Assembly (NCBI GenBank): GCA_021029595.1
Contig: JAJJOY010000002.1
Location: 310,001-374,000 of the forward strand
DNA: 64,000 nt
DNA from: Hominenteromicrobium mulieris
GTDB lineage: Bacteria > Bacillota > Clostridia > Oscillospirales > Acutalibacteraceae
Direction of reading: 5' to 3'
Shown here: piece after piece, positions 27,902 through 37,107 of the stretch
Layout of the letters: each line of letters opens with the position of its first letter
Position numbering within the stretch: position 1 is the stretch's first letter
The notes under the pieces: model-generated
Seen by the model: the letters and a program-made list of their open reading frames with translations, nothing else
Told to the model about the DNA's origin: nothing
Database searches by the model: none
Translations under genes and position numbers: made by a program

Positions 27902-28492
27902 ATGGCAACAGGACTGGACAGAATTATAGAACAGATCCTTGCGGATGCCGAAGCGAAAGCGGCGGAACAGGTTGCCGCTGCGGAAGAAGAAGCAAAAAAG
28001 ACGCTTGCGGACGCTGCCGCCGAGGCAGAACAGAAAGCAAATGTCCTGCTTGCGGACAGTGAAAAAGTCGGCGCGGACATTAAAGCCCGTGCGGCTTCGA
28101 CCGCGGAATTCACACGCCGCCGCACCGTGCTTGCCGCAAAGCAGAACGCCATTCGCGATGTAATCGCGGCGGCACAGAAAGAGTTGCACGATCTGCCGGA
28201 TGACGAATACTTCAGCGTGCTTTTAAAGCTTGCGCAGAAAAACGCGCTGCCGGGCGATGCTGAAATGCAGTTAAACGAAAAAGACCTTGCGCGCATGCCG
28301 CAGGATTTTTCGGCGCAGCTGAAAATGGCTGTGCCCGGGACGAACATCACCGTATCGAACACGCCGTGCAATATCCCGGACGGTTTCCTGCTCGTTTACG
28401 GCGGCATCGACGTGAACTGTACGTTCGCTTCGCTGTTTGAGGCCGCCGGAGACACATTGCAGGACCTTGCGGGCGGCATGCTCTTTCGCTGA
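27902..28492 (+). CDS. ntpE: V-type ATPase subunit E (peripheral stalk)
   Basis: 196 residues. The N-terminal half is an Ala/Glu/Lys helix (RIIEQILADAEAKAAEQVAA) that pairs with subunit G/H. The C-terminal globular part (TPCNIPDGFLLVYGGIDVNC) matches the E-subunit head with its G-G-hydrophobic strand and contacts subunit B. ATG preceded by GAAAGGAAGAGG. In operon order it lies between K and C. Confidence 0.92.
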   Translation: MATGLDRIIEQILADAEAKAAEQVAAAEEEAKKTLADAAAEAEQKANVLLADSEKVGADIKARAASTAEFTRRRTVLAAKQNAIRDVIAAAQKELHDLPDDEYFSVLLKLAQKNALPGDAEMQLNEKDLARMPQDFSAQLKMAVPGTNITVSNTPCNIPDGFLLVYGGIDVNCTFASLFEAAGDTLQDLAGGMLFR

Positions 28493-28520
28493 GCCGCCGG
28501 CAGAAAAGGTGGTTTAACGA

Positions 28521-29483
28521 ATGGAACAGGAATACATCTATGCTGTGGCGCGCATTAAAGCGCGGGAGCTTTCGCTTTTGACGCAGCAGGATCTGGACAG
28601 GCTGATGGCGTGCAAAACGCCGGCAGAGTGCTTCCGTGCACTGGCCGATAAGGGCTGGGGCGCTGGCGGCGAAACCTCTGCCGAGGCAATTTTTGCCGCC
28701 GAGGAGGAGAAAACGTGGGCACTCATGCACGAGCTGCTGCCCGACCTCACGCCGTTCAGCGTACTGCTGTATCCCATAGACTTCAACAATATGAAAGCGG
28801 CGGTGAAGTGCACCGTCACAAACGCGGAGCCGCACAACGTGTTTATGTCCGGCGGCACCGTGGAGCCGGAAAAAATGCAGCAGGCGGTCAGAGAAAATGA
28901 CTTCTCCCTTCTGCCGGACTTTATGGCGGAAGCCGCAAAAAAGGCGACGGACGCGCTGCTTACCACGCGCGACGGTCAGCGGTGCGACATCATTTTAGAC
29001 CGCGCATGCCTCACGGCGATCCACAAGACCGGTAAAGAGAGCAAAAACGCGCTGATTACGGCGTTTTCCGAGTTTAAGGTGGCGGCGGCGGACATTAAAA
29101 TCGCGGCACGCGCTTTGCACACCGGCAAAAGCCGTGCGTTTTTGGAAGAAAGCCTCGCCCCGTGCGACACACTGGATCTGGAAGAGCTCATTGACGCGGC
29201 GTCGAAAGACACGGACACGTTTTACGCGTACCTTTCCCGTACGGACTATGCTGACGGCGTAAAGGCGCTGAAGGACGGCTTCTCCGCGTTTGAAAAATGG
29301 TGCGACGACCGCCAGACAGCGCTTGTAAAAGAAATCAGCCGCCAGGATTACTTTACGGTGGCGCCGCTGCTTGGGTATGTTACGGCGCGCCAAAACGAGA
29401 TTTCTACCGTGCGCATTATTATCTCCGGCAAGCAGAACAACCTGCCGGATGAGCGCATCCGTGCACGTTTGAGAGACCTGTAA
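28521..29483 (+). CDS. ntpC: V-type ATPase subunit C (AtpC/NtpC, central-stalk adaptor)
   Basis: 320 residues, predominantly helical, with the opening YIYAVARIKARELSLLTQQD typical of the d/C subunit that couples the rotor ring to the central stalk (D, F). A later LIDAASKDTDTFYAYLSRTD and the ending 'ARQNEISTVRIIISGKQNNLP' (RKRNE.. like motif) also fit. Start with AAAGGTGG; it lies between E and F in the operon. Confidence 0.92.
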   Translation: MEQEYIYAVARIKARELSLLTQQDLDRLMACKTPAECFRALADKGWGAGGETSAEAIFAAEEEKTWALMHELLPDLTPFSVLLYPIDFNNMKAAVKCTVTNAEPHNVFMSGGTVEPEKMQQAVRENDFSLLPDFMAEAAKKATDALLTTRDGQRCDIILDRACLTAIHKTGKESKNALITAFSEFKVAAADIKIAARALHTGKSRAFLEESLAPCDTLDLEELIDAASKDTDTFYAYLSRTDYADGVKALKDGFSAFEKWCDDRQTALVKEISRQDYFTVAPLLGYVTARQNEISTVRIIISGKQNNLPDERIRARLRDL

Positions 29484-29500
29484 AGAAAGAGGGAAACGAA

Positions 29501-29824
29501 ATGTACAGAGCAGCAGTCATCGGAGACCGCGACAGCATTTACGGCTTTGCCGCGCTCGGTCTAGAGGTCTTTCCCGTGACGGATTCGGAGATGGGCTCCA
29601 AAACGCTGCGCCGCTTAGCGGAGGGCGAATACGCCGTAATCTACATTACGGAAGCGCTTGCCGCCGAGTTGGAGCACGAACTGGACCACTTCCGCCTGCA
29701 GCCGCTGCCCGCCATCATCCCGATTCCCGGCGTTACGGGCAACACGGGCATGGGCATTAAAATGGTTAAAAAATCCGTGGAGCAGGCAGTCGGCTCCGAC
29801 ATTATCTTTAACGACAACGATTAA
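29501..29824 (+). CDS. V-type ATPase subunit F
   Basis: 107 residues, normal size. [20 protein letters not shown] is the CheY-like first half of subunit [21 protein letters not shown] is its C-terminal helix, which lies along the rotor. It binds subunit D and regulates ATP hydrolysis. Spacing 17 nt from subunit C and 20 nt to subunit A. Confidence 0.92.
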   Translation: MYRAAVIGDRDSIYGFAALGLEVFPVTDSEMGSKTLRRLAEGEYAVIYITEALAAELEHELDHFRLQPLPAIIPIPGVTGNTGMGIKMVKKSVEQAVGSDIIFNDND

Positions 29825-29844
29825 CGAAACGGGTGACTAAGCAC

Positions 29845-31617
29845 ATGAGCCAAGGCACAATCAAAAAAGTAGCCGGTCCGCTCGTAGTTGCAGGCGGTAT
29901 GCGCGACGCGAACATGTTCGACGTTGTGCGCGTCAGCGACCAGCGACTGATCGGCGAGATCATAGAAATTCACGGAGACGAGGCCTCCATTCAGGTTTAC
30001 GAGGAGACCTCCGGTCTCGGGCCGGGTGCGCCTGTGGAATCCACCGGCGAGCCGATGAGCGTTGAACTCGGGCCGGGCCTTATCAGCTCCATTTACGACG
30101 GTATTCAGCGCCCGCTGACCGCCATTATGGAAATGACGGGCAACAACTTAAAGCGCGGCGTGGAGGTTCCCTCCTTAAAGCGCGATGTAAAATGGAGCTT
30201 CACGCCCCTTAAACAGGTAGGCGACGAAGTAGAAGGCGGCGACATTCTCGGCACCGTACAGGAGACTGAGATCGTGCTGCACAAGATTATGGTACCGGCA
30301 GGCGTGCGCGGCACAATCCGCTCCATTTCTGCCGGTGAATACACCGTAACGGACACCGTGGCAGTCATTGACACGCCGAACGGCAGCAGTGTGAACGTAT
30401 CGCTGATGCAGAAGTGGCCTGTCCGCCGCGGCAGACCGTACCAGAAAAAGCTTTCGCCGGATATGCCGCTCATCACCGGCCAGCGCGTTATCGATACGCT
30501 GTTCCCGATTGCAAAGGGCGGCGTAGCGGCCGTACCGGGTCCGTTCGGCAGCGGCAAGACCGTTGTGCAGCATCAGCTTGCAAAGTGGGCGGAAGCCGAC
30601 ATTGTTGTGTACATCGGCTGCGGCGAACGCGGCAACGAGATGACCGACGTTTTAAACGAGTTCCCGGAGCTCGTTGACCCGAAAACCGGGTATTCGCTGA
30701 TGAAGCGCACCGTGCTCATCGCAAACACGTCCGATATGCCGGTTGCGGCGCGTGAGGCGTCCATTTACACCGGCATCACCATTGCGGAGTATTTCCGTGA
30801 CATGGGCTATTCCGTAGCCCTCATGGCAGACTCCACCTCCCGCTGGGCGGAGGCACTGCGTGAAATGTCCGGCCGTCTGGAAGAGATGCCGGGCGAAGAA
30901 GGCTACCCGGCGTACCTCGGCAGCCGTCTGGCACAGTTCTACGAGCGTGCCGGCCGCGTCATTACGCTCGGCAGCGACAGCCGTGAGGGTGCGCTTTCCG
31001 TTATCGGTGCCGTTTCCCCTCCGGGCGGCGATATTTCGGAGCCGGTTTCACAGGCGACGCTGCGTATCGTTAAGGTCTTCTGGGGTCTTGATGCAAACCT
31101 TGCGTATAAGCGCCACTTCCCCGCCGTGAACTGGCTGACTTCCTACTCCCTTTATGTGGACACGATGGCGAACTGGTTCAACACGAACGTGGCGGAGGAC
31201 TGGATGGATCTGCGTGCGCGTTTGATGCGCATTTTGCAGGACGAAGCAGAGCTTGAGGAAATTGTAAAGCTTGTCGGTATGGACGCGCTTTCCGCGCCTG
31301 ACCGCTTGAAGCTGGAGGCTGCACGCTCCATTCGTGAAGACTTCCTGCACCAGAACGCATTCCATGAGACGGACACATACACAAGCCTTGAAAAGCAGCA
31401 CGACATGATGCTGCTGGTCGTTCACTTCTACGACCAGTGCGTTGCGGCGCTCGACAAGGGTGCGAAGGTGGACGACCTCATCGCGCTGCCTGTTCGCGAA
31501 AAAATAGGCCGCTTTAAATACACGGCGAACGACCGGGTCTCCGCGGAATACGATGCGATCTGCGCAGAGCTCTCTCAGCAGATTGACAAAGCCATTGAAA
31601 ACAAGGAGGACTTCTGA
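29845..31617 (+). CDS. ntpA: V-type ATP synthase/ATPase catalytic subunit A
   Basis: 590 residues from ATG 29845, where GGGTGA upstream acts as the ribosome site; a GTG at 29833 overlaps that site and is not preferred. P-loop GPFGSGKT at 232-239. The 'non-homologous region' insert typical of A-subunits precedes it ([20 protein letters not shown]). Further motifs: [12 protein letters not shown] and [20 protein letters not shown]. It hydrolyses or makes ATP at the interface with subunit B. Its stop shares a base with the B start (TGATG). Confidence 0.98.
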   Translation: MSQGTIKKVAGPLVVAGGMRDANMFDVVRVSDQRLIGEIIEIHGDEASIQVYEETSGLGPGAPVESTGEPMSVELGPGLISSIYDGIQRPLTAIMEMTGNNLKRGVEVPSLKRDVKWSFTPLKQVGDEVEGGDILGTVQETEIVLHKIMVPAGVRGTIRSISAGEYTVTDTVAVIDTPNGSSVNVSLMQKWPVRRGRPYQKKLSPDMPLITGQRVIDTLFPIAKGGVAAVPGPFGSGKTVVQHQLAKWAEADIVVYIGCGERGNEMTDVLNEFPELVDPKTGYSLMKRTVLIANTSDMPVAAREASIYTGITIAEYFRDMGYSVALMADSTSRWAEALREMSGRLEEMPGEEGYPAYLGSRLAQFYERAGRVITLGSDSREGALSVIGAVSPPGGDISEPVSQATLRIVKVFWGLDANLAYKRHFPAVNWLTSYSLYVDTMANWFNTNVAEDWMDLRARLMRILQDEAELEEIVKLVGMDALSAPDRLKLEAARSIREDFLHQNAFHETDTYTSLEKQHDMMLLVVHFYDQCVAALDKGAKVDDLIALPVREKIGRFKYTANDRVSAEYDAICAELSQQIDKAIENKEDF

Positions 31618-32990
31618 TGCCAAAGGAATACAGAACCATACAGGAGGTCGCAGGTCCTCTGATGCTCGTAAAGGGCGTTGAAAACGTAACGTATGACGAG
31701 CTGGCGGAAATTGAACTTGCAAACGGTGAAAAGCGCCGCTGCAAGGTGCTGGAAATTAACGAGGGCAACGCGTTGGTGCAGCTTTTTGAAAGCTCCACCG
31801 GCATCAACCTTTCGAACAGTCGCGTGCGCTTCCTCGGCAGAACGATGGAATTAGGCGTAAGCGAAGACATGCTGGGTCGTATTTTCGACGGCCTCGGCCG
31901 CCCCATTGACGACGGCCCGGAGATTTTGCCCGACCGCCGCGACGATATCAACGGTCTGCCGATGAACCCGGCGGCCCGCAACTACCCGCAGGAATTCATC
32001 CAGACCGGTGTTTCGGCCATCGACGGTCTGAACACGCTGGTGCGCGGCCAGAAGCTGCCGATCTTCTCCGCTTCCGGTCTGCCCCATGCCCAGCTTGCCG
32101 CACAGATCGCACGTCAGGCTAAGGTGCGCGGCACGAACGACCCGTTCGTCGTTGTGTTTGCGGCTATGGGTATCACGTTTGAGGAATCGAACTTCTTCAT
32201 CGAAAGCTTCCGCGAGACGGGCGCCATCGACCGCACGGTCATGTTTGTAAACCTTGCAAACGACCCGGCCATTGAGCGTATCGCAACACCCCGCATGGCG
32301 CTGACTGCTGCGGAATACCTCGCTTTTGAAAAGAACTACCATGTTCTCGTCATCATGACGGATATTACGAACTACGCGGACGCGCTGCGTGAGGTCTCTG
32401 CCGCACGTAAGGAAGTGCCGGGCCGTCGCGGCTACCCGGGCTATATGTACACGGACTTAGCGTCCCTGTACGAGCGCGCAGGCCGCCAGAACGGCAAGAC
32501 GGGTTCCATCACACTGATCCCGATTTTAACAATGCCGGAAGACGACAAGACCCACCCGATCCCGGACCTTACGGGCTACATCACCGAGGGGCAGATTATC
32601 TTAAGCCGTGAGCTGTACCGCAAGAATATCGCGCCGCCGATTGACGTTCTGCCGTCGCTGTCCCGTTTGAAGGATAAGGGCATCGGCGAGGGCAAGACTC
32701 GTGCCGACCACGCGAGCACCATGAACCAGCTGTTTGCCGCCTATGCACGCGGCAAAGAAGCCAAGGAGCTCATGGTCATCCTCGGCGAAGCCGCGCTGAC
32801 GGACATCGATAAGCTGTACGCGAAGTTTGCGGACGCCTTTGAAAACGAGTATGTTTCGCAGGGCTATAACACGAACCGCGACATTGAAGACACGCTGGAG
32901 CTCGGTTGGAAGCTGCTTTCCATCCTGCCCAGAAGCGAACTGAAGCGAATCGACGACAAGTACCTCGACCAGTATTACGGAAAGGTGTGA
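31617..32990 (+). CDS. ntpB: V-type ATP synthase/ATPase regulatory subunit B
   Basis: 457 residues. It has the A/B fold ([20 protein letters not shown] in place of a Walker A, so non-catalytic), [16 protein letters not shown], and [20 protein letters not shown] followed by the [12 protein letters not shown] segment that contributes the arginine finger. Start overlaps the A stop by 1 nt, so the A and B subunits are made in a coupled way for the A3B3 hexamer. Confidence 0.98.
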   Translation: MPKEYRTIQEVAGPLMLVKGVENVTYDELAEIELANGEKRRCKVLEINEGNALVQLFESSTGINLSNSRVRFLGRTMELGVSEDMLGRIFDGLGRPIDDGPEILPDRRDDINGLPMNPAARNYPQEFIQTGVSAIDGLNTLVRGQKLPIFSASGLPHAQLAAQIARQAKVRGTNDPFVVVFAAMGITFEESNFFIESFRETGAIDRTVMFVNLANDPAIERIATPRMALTAAEYLAFEKNYHVLVIMTDITNYADALREVSAARKEVPGRRGYPGYMYTDLASLYERAGRQNGKTGSITLIPILTMPEDDKTHPIPDLTGYITEGQIILSRELYRKNIAPPIDVLPSLSRLKDKGIGEGKTRADHASTMNQLFAAYARGKEAKELMVILGEAALTDIDKLYAKFADAFENEYVSQGYNTNRDIEDTLELGWKLLSILPRSELKRIDDKYLDQYYGKV

Positions 32991-32996
32991 TGCGCG

Positions 32997-33650
32997 GTGG
33001 CAGGCACCCAGGTAAACCCCACCAGAATGGAGCTGACGCGGCTGAAAAAGAAGCTCGTCACCGCCGTGCGCGGGCACAAGCTTCTGAAGGATAAGCGCGA
33101 CGAGCTGATGCGCCAGTTCCTCGATAAGGTGCGCGAAAACAAAGCGCTGCGCGAAGAAGTGGAAACGGCGCTCGTCTCCGCTAACCGGAACTTCATGCTG
33201 GCGCGCGCCGGTATGCCGGACGAAATGCTGAACACCGCGCTGCTTGCGCCGAAGCAGGAACTGACGATTTCCGCCGGCACGCAGAACGTGATGAGCGTGG
33301 AGATTCCGGATTTTGACTTTAAGACGCGTACACCGGACCAGAACGACATGTACTCCTACGGCTTCGCCTTTACGACCGGCGACCTTGACGACGCGATCCT
33401 TTCGCTTTCCGAGGTCTTCCCGAAAATGCTGAAGCTGGCGGAAGTGGAAAAATCCTGCCAGTTGATGGCGGCAGAGATTGAAAAGACACGCCGTCGCGTC
33501 AACGCGCTGGAGCACGTCATGATCCCGGAGCTGCAGACGAACATCAAGTACATCACGATGAAGCTTGACGAAAACGAGCGCTCCACCCAGATCCGCCTGA
33601 TGAAGGTGAAAGACATGATGCTGAAAGAAGCGCATCATTATGAGTATTAA
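32997..33650 (+). CDS. ntpD: V-type ATPase subunit D (central rotor), GTG start
   Basis: 217 residues from GTG 32997 (AAAGGTG 8 nt upstream). VNPTRMELTRLKKKLVTAVR and GHKLLKDKRDELMRQFL are the N-terminal rotor helix; the C-terminal helix contains RRRVNALEHVMIPELQTNI. These two helices form the axle in the A3B3 ring. Last gene of the operon, 7 nt after B, followed by a strong terminator. Confidence 0.96.
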   Translation: MAGTQVNPTRMELTRLKKKLVTAVRGHKLLKDKRDELMRQFLDKVRENKALREEVETALVSANRNFMLARAGMPDEMLNTALLAPKQELTISAGTQNVMSVEIPDFDFKTRTPDQNDMYSYGFAFTTGDLDDAILSLSEVFPKMLKLAEVEKSCQLMAAEIEKTRRRVNALEHVMIPELQTNIKYITMKLDENERSTQIRLMKVKDMMLKEAHHYEY

Positions 33651-33662
33651 AGCTTAAACAGA

Positions 33663-33707
33663 CGAGACCCCCGAAGTGCCAAAGCGTGCTTCGGAGGTCT
33701 CGTTTTT
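33663..33707 (+). terminator. terminator of the V-ATPase operon
   Basis: CGAGACC/GGTCTCG and CCGAAG/CTTCGG arms with one bulge, then TTTTT. It separates the operon from the convergent TauE gene. Confidence 0.9.
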
Positions 33708-33724
33708 ATGGAGGAGATTACTTA

Positions 33725-34501
33725 TTAAAATACATAATTCACAAGCAAGATCACGATGCCGGTGAGGATCATGACTATGCCGACGACGCGGTTCAGAGTG
33801 ACGGCGCTGGCGCGGTTTGCGATGGCGGCGGCAATCTTCGCCCAAAGGAGCGTGAAAACGACGCAGAGAACGAGGCATGTGACATCCGGCATGCCGCCGA
33901 TGGCGAAGTGGCTGATGCCACCGGTCAGCGCAGTGAACGCCATGATGAACACACTGGTGCCAACCGCCATGTGCATCTCATAGCCGAGAAACGACGTCAA
34001 AACGAACAGCAGCATCATGCCGCCGCCCGCGCCGACGAAGCCACAGATAAACCCGACGAGGACACCGCCGACGATGGATTTGATGAGGCGTTCCTTCGGC
34101 GTGGCCGCAGCCATTTGCTCTTTGGTCGTTTTGACCGGCTTTAGGAGGAAACGCAAGCCGATGAAGATCATGGCGATCTGCATGGTGCCGCTCATGGCGC
34201 GCTCCGGCAGGAGACTTGCGACAAAACTGCCGACTAATGTCATAACAAGCACGCCGATGAGCAGCGGCAGGCTGTTTTTGACGTCAAGATTTTTATGCTT
34301 CTTATATGTCCACGCGCTTGTGGCGCTGGCCAAGACATCGCTTGCAAGGCCGATGCCGACCGCCTGATACGCCGGGACGCCGAGAAACGTCATAAGCATT
34401 GGCCCGATGACCGCGGCGGCGCTCATGCCCGCAAAGCCTGTGCCGATGCCTGCGCCCGCGCCCGCCAAAAAGCAGACGAGGATTTTGGCTAAAAGCTCCA
34501 T
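33725..34501 (-). CDS. TauE/SafE family (DUF81) anion exporter
   Basis: 258 residues, about eight hydrophobic helices in two inverted repeats. Repeat motifs are GAGAGIGTGFAGMSAAAVIG at the start and VGFICGFVGAGGGMMLLFVL in the second half, the family's glycine-rich hallmark. Members export sulfite, sulfoacetate or related organo-anions. It starts 1 nt after the stop of an upstream marR gene, so the MarR protein is probably its local repressor. No sulfur-metabolism gene is next to it, so the substrate is open. Confidence 0.85.
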   Translation of the reverse strand: MELLAKILVCFLAGAGAGIGTGFAGMSAAAVIGPMLMTFLGVPAYQAVGIGLASDVLASATSAWTYKKHKNLDVKNSLPLLIGVLVMTLVGSFVASLLPERAMSGTMQIAMIFIGLRFLLKPVKTTKEQMAAATPKERLIKSIVGGVLVGFICGFVGAGGGMMLLFVLTSFLGYEMHMAVGTSVFIMAFTALTGGISHFAIGGMPDVTCLVLCVVFTLLWAKIAAAIANRASAVTLNRVVGIVMILTGIVILLVNYVF

Positions 34502-34502
34502 A

Positions 34503-34943
34503 TCAGTTCATCCTTTCCGTTTCCGCTAAGCCTTCTGCGGCGTTTTCGCACATTTTGTCAAACAACACTTTGTACTGCTCGGTTTCTCTCGGTGTGAAGC
34601 CCTTAAAAAGCTGCTTACCGAACACCTCCTGCGCCGCTTTTCCCGCCGCGATGACGGCTTCTGCGCTTTTCGTGATGCGTAAATGTTGACTTTTGCGGTT
34701 GCCCGCAGCGTAATGCGCTTCAATCCACCCGCGCGCTTCAAGTTCCTTTAACGCCGTTGAAACGTGCGATTTTGTGAGGTGGCGCGTTTTGACTAAATCG
34801 CCCGCCGTATCAAACTGCGGGTTATTGTGCAGGAACATTAAAATATTGAATTGCATCTGCGTCAGGTCGTATGCATCACGCACCGGCTTTGTGCACGCTT
34901 CGTAAAACGCCGTAAGAGATTTTTGCCGCTCCCAAAAGATCAT
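34503..34943 (-). CDS. MarR-family transcriptional regulator
   Basis: 146 residues from ATG 34943 (AAGTGAG weak ribosome site). Winged helix-turn-helix: DLTQMQFNILMFLHNNPQFD, then LVKTRHLTKSHVSTALKELE as recognition region and the wing ARGWIEAHYAAGNRKSQH. N- and C-terminal helices form the dimer. Translationally coupled to the TauE/SafE exporter. Typical action: binds its own promoter and is released by a small anion or phenolic ligand. AT-rich sequence with a GTTCTATTTTGAACTATATTATAGAAC-like arrangement upstream (34961-34986) could be its operator; it is long and only partly symmetric. Confidence 0.88.
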   Translation of the reverse strand: MIFWERQKSLTAFYEACTKPVRDAYDLTQMQFNILMFLHNNPQFDTAGDLVKTRHLTKSHVSTALKELEARGWIEAHYAAGNRKSQHLRITKSAEAVIAAGKAAQEVFGKQLFKGFTPRETEQYKVLFDKMCENAAEGLAETERMN

Positions 34944-35118
34944 ATACTCACTTACTTTCGTTCTATTTTGAACTATATTATAGAACGAGAAACCAGAAAA
35001 ATCAAGGAACAAATTGTAAACAGCAAAATATTTTTGAGCAGCAAAAAGCAGCCCCGGTGCATTTTTACACCGAGGCTACGCGCCCCTAAAACGATGCCGG
35101 GGGCAGTTTGGCTCAATT

Positions 35119-35898
35119 TTAACCGAAGACAGATTCCGGGTCTACTGGCTCGCCGTTTCTGGTGACTTCGATATGCAGGTGGGAATCGAGCGCGGACTCA
35201 AACGGCGCGGCGGTCACGCTGCCGATGTCCTGCCCGGCCGTGACAACGTCGCCCTCATGCACGAGGAACGTTTCACCGAGTCCGCAATAGCGCACTTCGT
35301 AATCGCCGTGCTCTATCACAATCATATTCCCGCGCAGCATGTCCGTATGCGTCTCTTTTACGATTCCGTTTGCGCAGGCGTGCACGGTTTCGCCGTGCGC
35401 CGCGGTGTAATCCGTGCCCGCGTGTACGCGGTAGTCGCGCATCGTTTCGGAGTATACCGGCGTATCGGAAAACTCCGTCATGACCTCCCCCGGCACCGGT
35501 CGGGTGAGCGTTTCGCTGACCGTATACGTCGGCTCGGCAGCGGTCTCTTCGACGGGCGTTTCTTCTGCAGGAGCGTTCACTTCCTGCGGCTCCGCTTCTG
35601 TGCTTGCGGAGACCTCCGGCACAGTGCCCTGCGCGTGGCCCGCAGAAACGGCGCTCTCCGGGTCATCGTCTACGGGGGCGGATGCTTCAGGCGTGGGGCG
35701 CGGTGTGGACGCGGAGGAAGACGCACTGCTCTCGCTCCCTGTGGGCTCCAAGAACCCGGAAACGGTATCGTATGTGCTCCACGCCGCAATGCCGATGGCC
35801 GTCAGACACACGGCAAGCGCAAGGTAAAACCCGCGCCGCTCCGTACTCTTTTTGCGCTCCGCTTCGGTTTTTTCCTGCTTTTTAAAGTGCATAGCCAT
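35119..35898 (-). CDS. SpoIIQ-like M23 (LytM) domain membrane protein
   Basis: 259 residues from ATG 35898 (AGGAGAG). Cytoplasmic start, one membrane helix about 24-44 (GFYLALAVCLTAIGIAAW), a Ser/Pro/Glu-rich linker, then an M23 domain. The domain text TRPVPGEVMTEFSDTPVYSE and RDYRVHAGTDYTAAHGETVH is closely like SpoIIQ. Unlike Bacillus subtilis SpoIIQ, the zinc ligands look complete (HAGTD and SHLHIE), as in Clostridia. Expected role: forespore-side half of the SpoIIQ-SpoIIIAH channel during engulfment, possibly with peptidoglycan cleavage. Supports a spore-forming host. Confidence 0.75.
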   Translation of the reverse strand: MAMHFKKQEKTEAERKKSTERRGFYLALAVCLTAIGIAAWSTYDTVSGFLEPTGSESSASSSASTPRPTPEASAPVDDDPESAVSAGHAQGTVPEVSASTEAEPQEVNAPAEETPVEETAAEPTYTVSETLTRPVPGEVMTEFSDTPVYSETMRDYRVHAGTDYTAAHGETVHACANGIVKETHTDMLRGNMIVIEHGDYEVRYCGLGETFLVHEGDVVTAGQDIGSVTAAPFESALDSHLHIEVTRNGEPVDPESVFG

Positions 35899-36067
35899 AT
35901 TTTTCTCTCCTGTTTTTAGCGTCATTGGGTTTCTTTACCCGTAGTATGGGCGGGTTTGAGAAAAATATGCAACTATACTTCAGTCCGCGGATTTTCGGCA
36001 GACGGAAACTTTCAGTTTCAATGCTGTGCAAAATCGGCACTTCTCCGCGCTGAAAATACCATTATAC

Positions 36068-36109
36068 AAAAGGAAGAAGGACCGATGCGGCTCGGTCCTT
36101 CTTCCTTTT
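36068..36109. terminator. orphan bidirectional terminator-like hairpin
   Basis: Perfect 18-bp arms (36068-36085 and 36092-36109) with AAAA/TTTT at the ends. It lies between the divergent SpoIIQ-like gene and lexA, so no recognised transcript ends here. The remaining 35926-36290 sequence shows no gene I can support. Confidence 0.7.
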
Positions 36110-36290
36110 AGCTTGAGGGGTATATTGAGGAGGGTAGAACATGTATCCAAGAAAGGTGCGGTTCCTTTTCTTCTGAATACGCTTATATTATACCGCGGTT
36201 TCAAAAAGAGTTGTTAAATAGCCATGAATAAACGTTAAAGATTTTGGAACGCATTTATGAACGCTTTTTTCGAGAAAATCCGCAGAAAAA

Positions 36291-36331
36291 GCAAACAATC
36301 GTTTGCATTTTTCGAAAATATATGATACAAT
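36291..36331 (+). promoter_or_regulatory. lexA promoter with overlapping SOS box
   Basis: GCAAACAATCGTTTGC at 36291-36306 fits the Firmicute LexA box CRAAC-N4-GTTYG. It overlaps the -35 TTGCAT (36303-36308), which is 17 nt from TACAAT (36326-36331). LexA binding would block its own promoter. Confidence 0.75.
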
Positions 36332-36396
36332 GGTTTTAATTAAAGAACTGCCCATTTCTACGGGACTGATATTGTATTAAAACGGAGGAATCGCAT

Positions 36397-36981
36397 ATGG
36401 CGAGTTTAACGAAAAGCCAGCAGCTTGTATATGACTATCTTTGCTCCACCATGGCGGAACGTGCCGTGCCGCCCTCTGTGCGTGAGATCTGCGCGGCGAC
36501 CGGTTTGCGCTCCACCTCTACGGTGCATTCCCACTTGAAATCTTTGGAGGCGCTTGGCTATATCACACGCGATGCGGGCCTGAATCGCTCCATTCACATT
36601 GTGGGCGCATCTGCCGCAAAGCAGGTGCCGATTCTCGGCAAGGTGACGGCCGGTCTGCCCATTCTGGCCGTGGAAGACATTGAGGGCTATATTCCCTACC
36701 CGGACAAAAGCGGCAAGGAGCTTTTCGCGCTGCACGTGGACGGCCTGAGCATGATCAACGCCGGCATTCTGGACGGCGACTATGTCATCGCAGAGAAAAC
36801 GCCCGTGGCGGAAAACGGCGAGATCGTGGTCGGCATGATCGGCGATGAAGCCACCGTGAAGCGCTTCTATAAGGAGAAGGGCACGTTCCGTCTCCAGCCC
36901 GAAAACCCGGATTTCGAGCCCATCATCTCCGATGAAATCACCATTCTCGGCAAGGTTATCGCGGTCATTCGGTATTATTAA
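36397..36981 (+). CDS. lexA: LexA SOS repressor
   Basis: 194 residues. Winged helix-turn-helix PPSVREICAATGLRSTSTVH at about 25-44. The autocleavage site is Ala85-Gly86 (GKVTAGLPI), with the catalytic dyad Ser118 (VDGLSMINAG) and Lys155 (EATVKRF). It represses DNA-damage genes until RecA filaments trigger self-cleavage. ATG with ACGGAGGAA. The SOS box in its promoter implies autoregulation. Single-gene unit closed by the terminator at 37001-37048. Confidence 0.96.
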   Translation: MASLTKSQQLVYDYLCSTMAERAVPPSVREICAATGLRSTSTVHSHLKSLEALGYITRDAGLNRSIHIVGASAAKQVPILGKVTAGLPILAVEDIEGYIPYPDKSGKELFALHVDGLSMINAGILDGDYVIAEKTPVAENGEIVVGMIGDEATVKRFYKEKGTFRLQPENPDFEPIISDEITILGKVIAVIRYY

Positions 36982-37000
36982 GCTTTAAAAGCATAAAGAA

Positions 37001-37048
37001 AGTCTTGGCGACACAGCAGGAGCTGCAAACAGTCGCCAAGACTTTTTT
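37001..37048 (+). terminator. terminator of lexA
   Basis: Perfect 12-bp stem AGTCTTGGCGAC/GTCGCCAAGACT and TTTTT. Confidence 0.9.
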
Positions 37049-37107
37049 GATAAAATCGTACCTCTCAGTGCATCTTATTTTCAATTCCGGCTAAATCGCC
37101 ATACACA

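Noticed and set aside
36026-36217. Short frames over the 36068-36109 hairpin
   Set aside because: They are products of the hairpin and neighbouring AT-rich sequence; no ribosome site.
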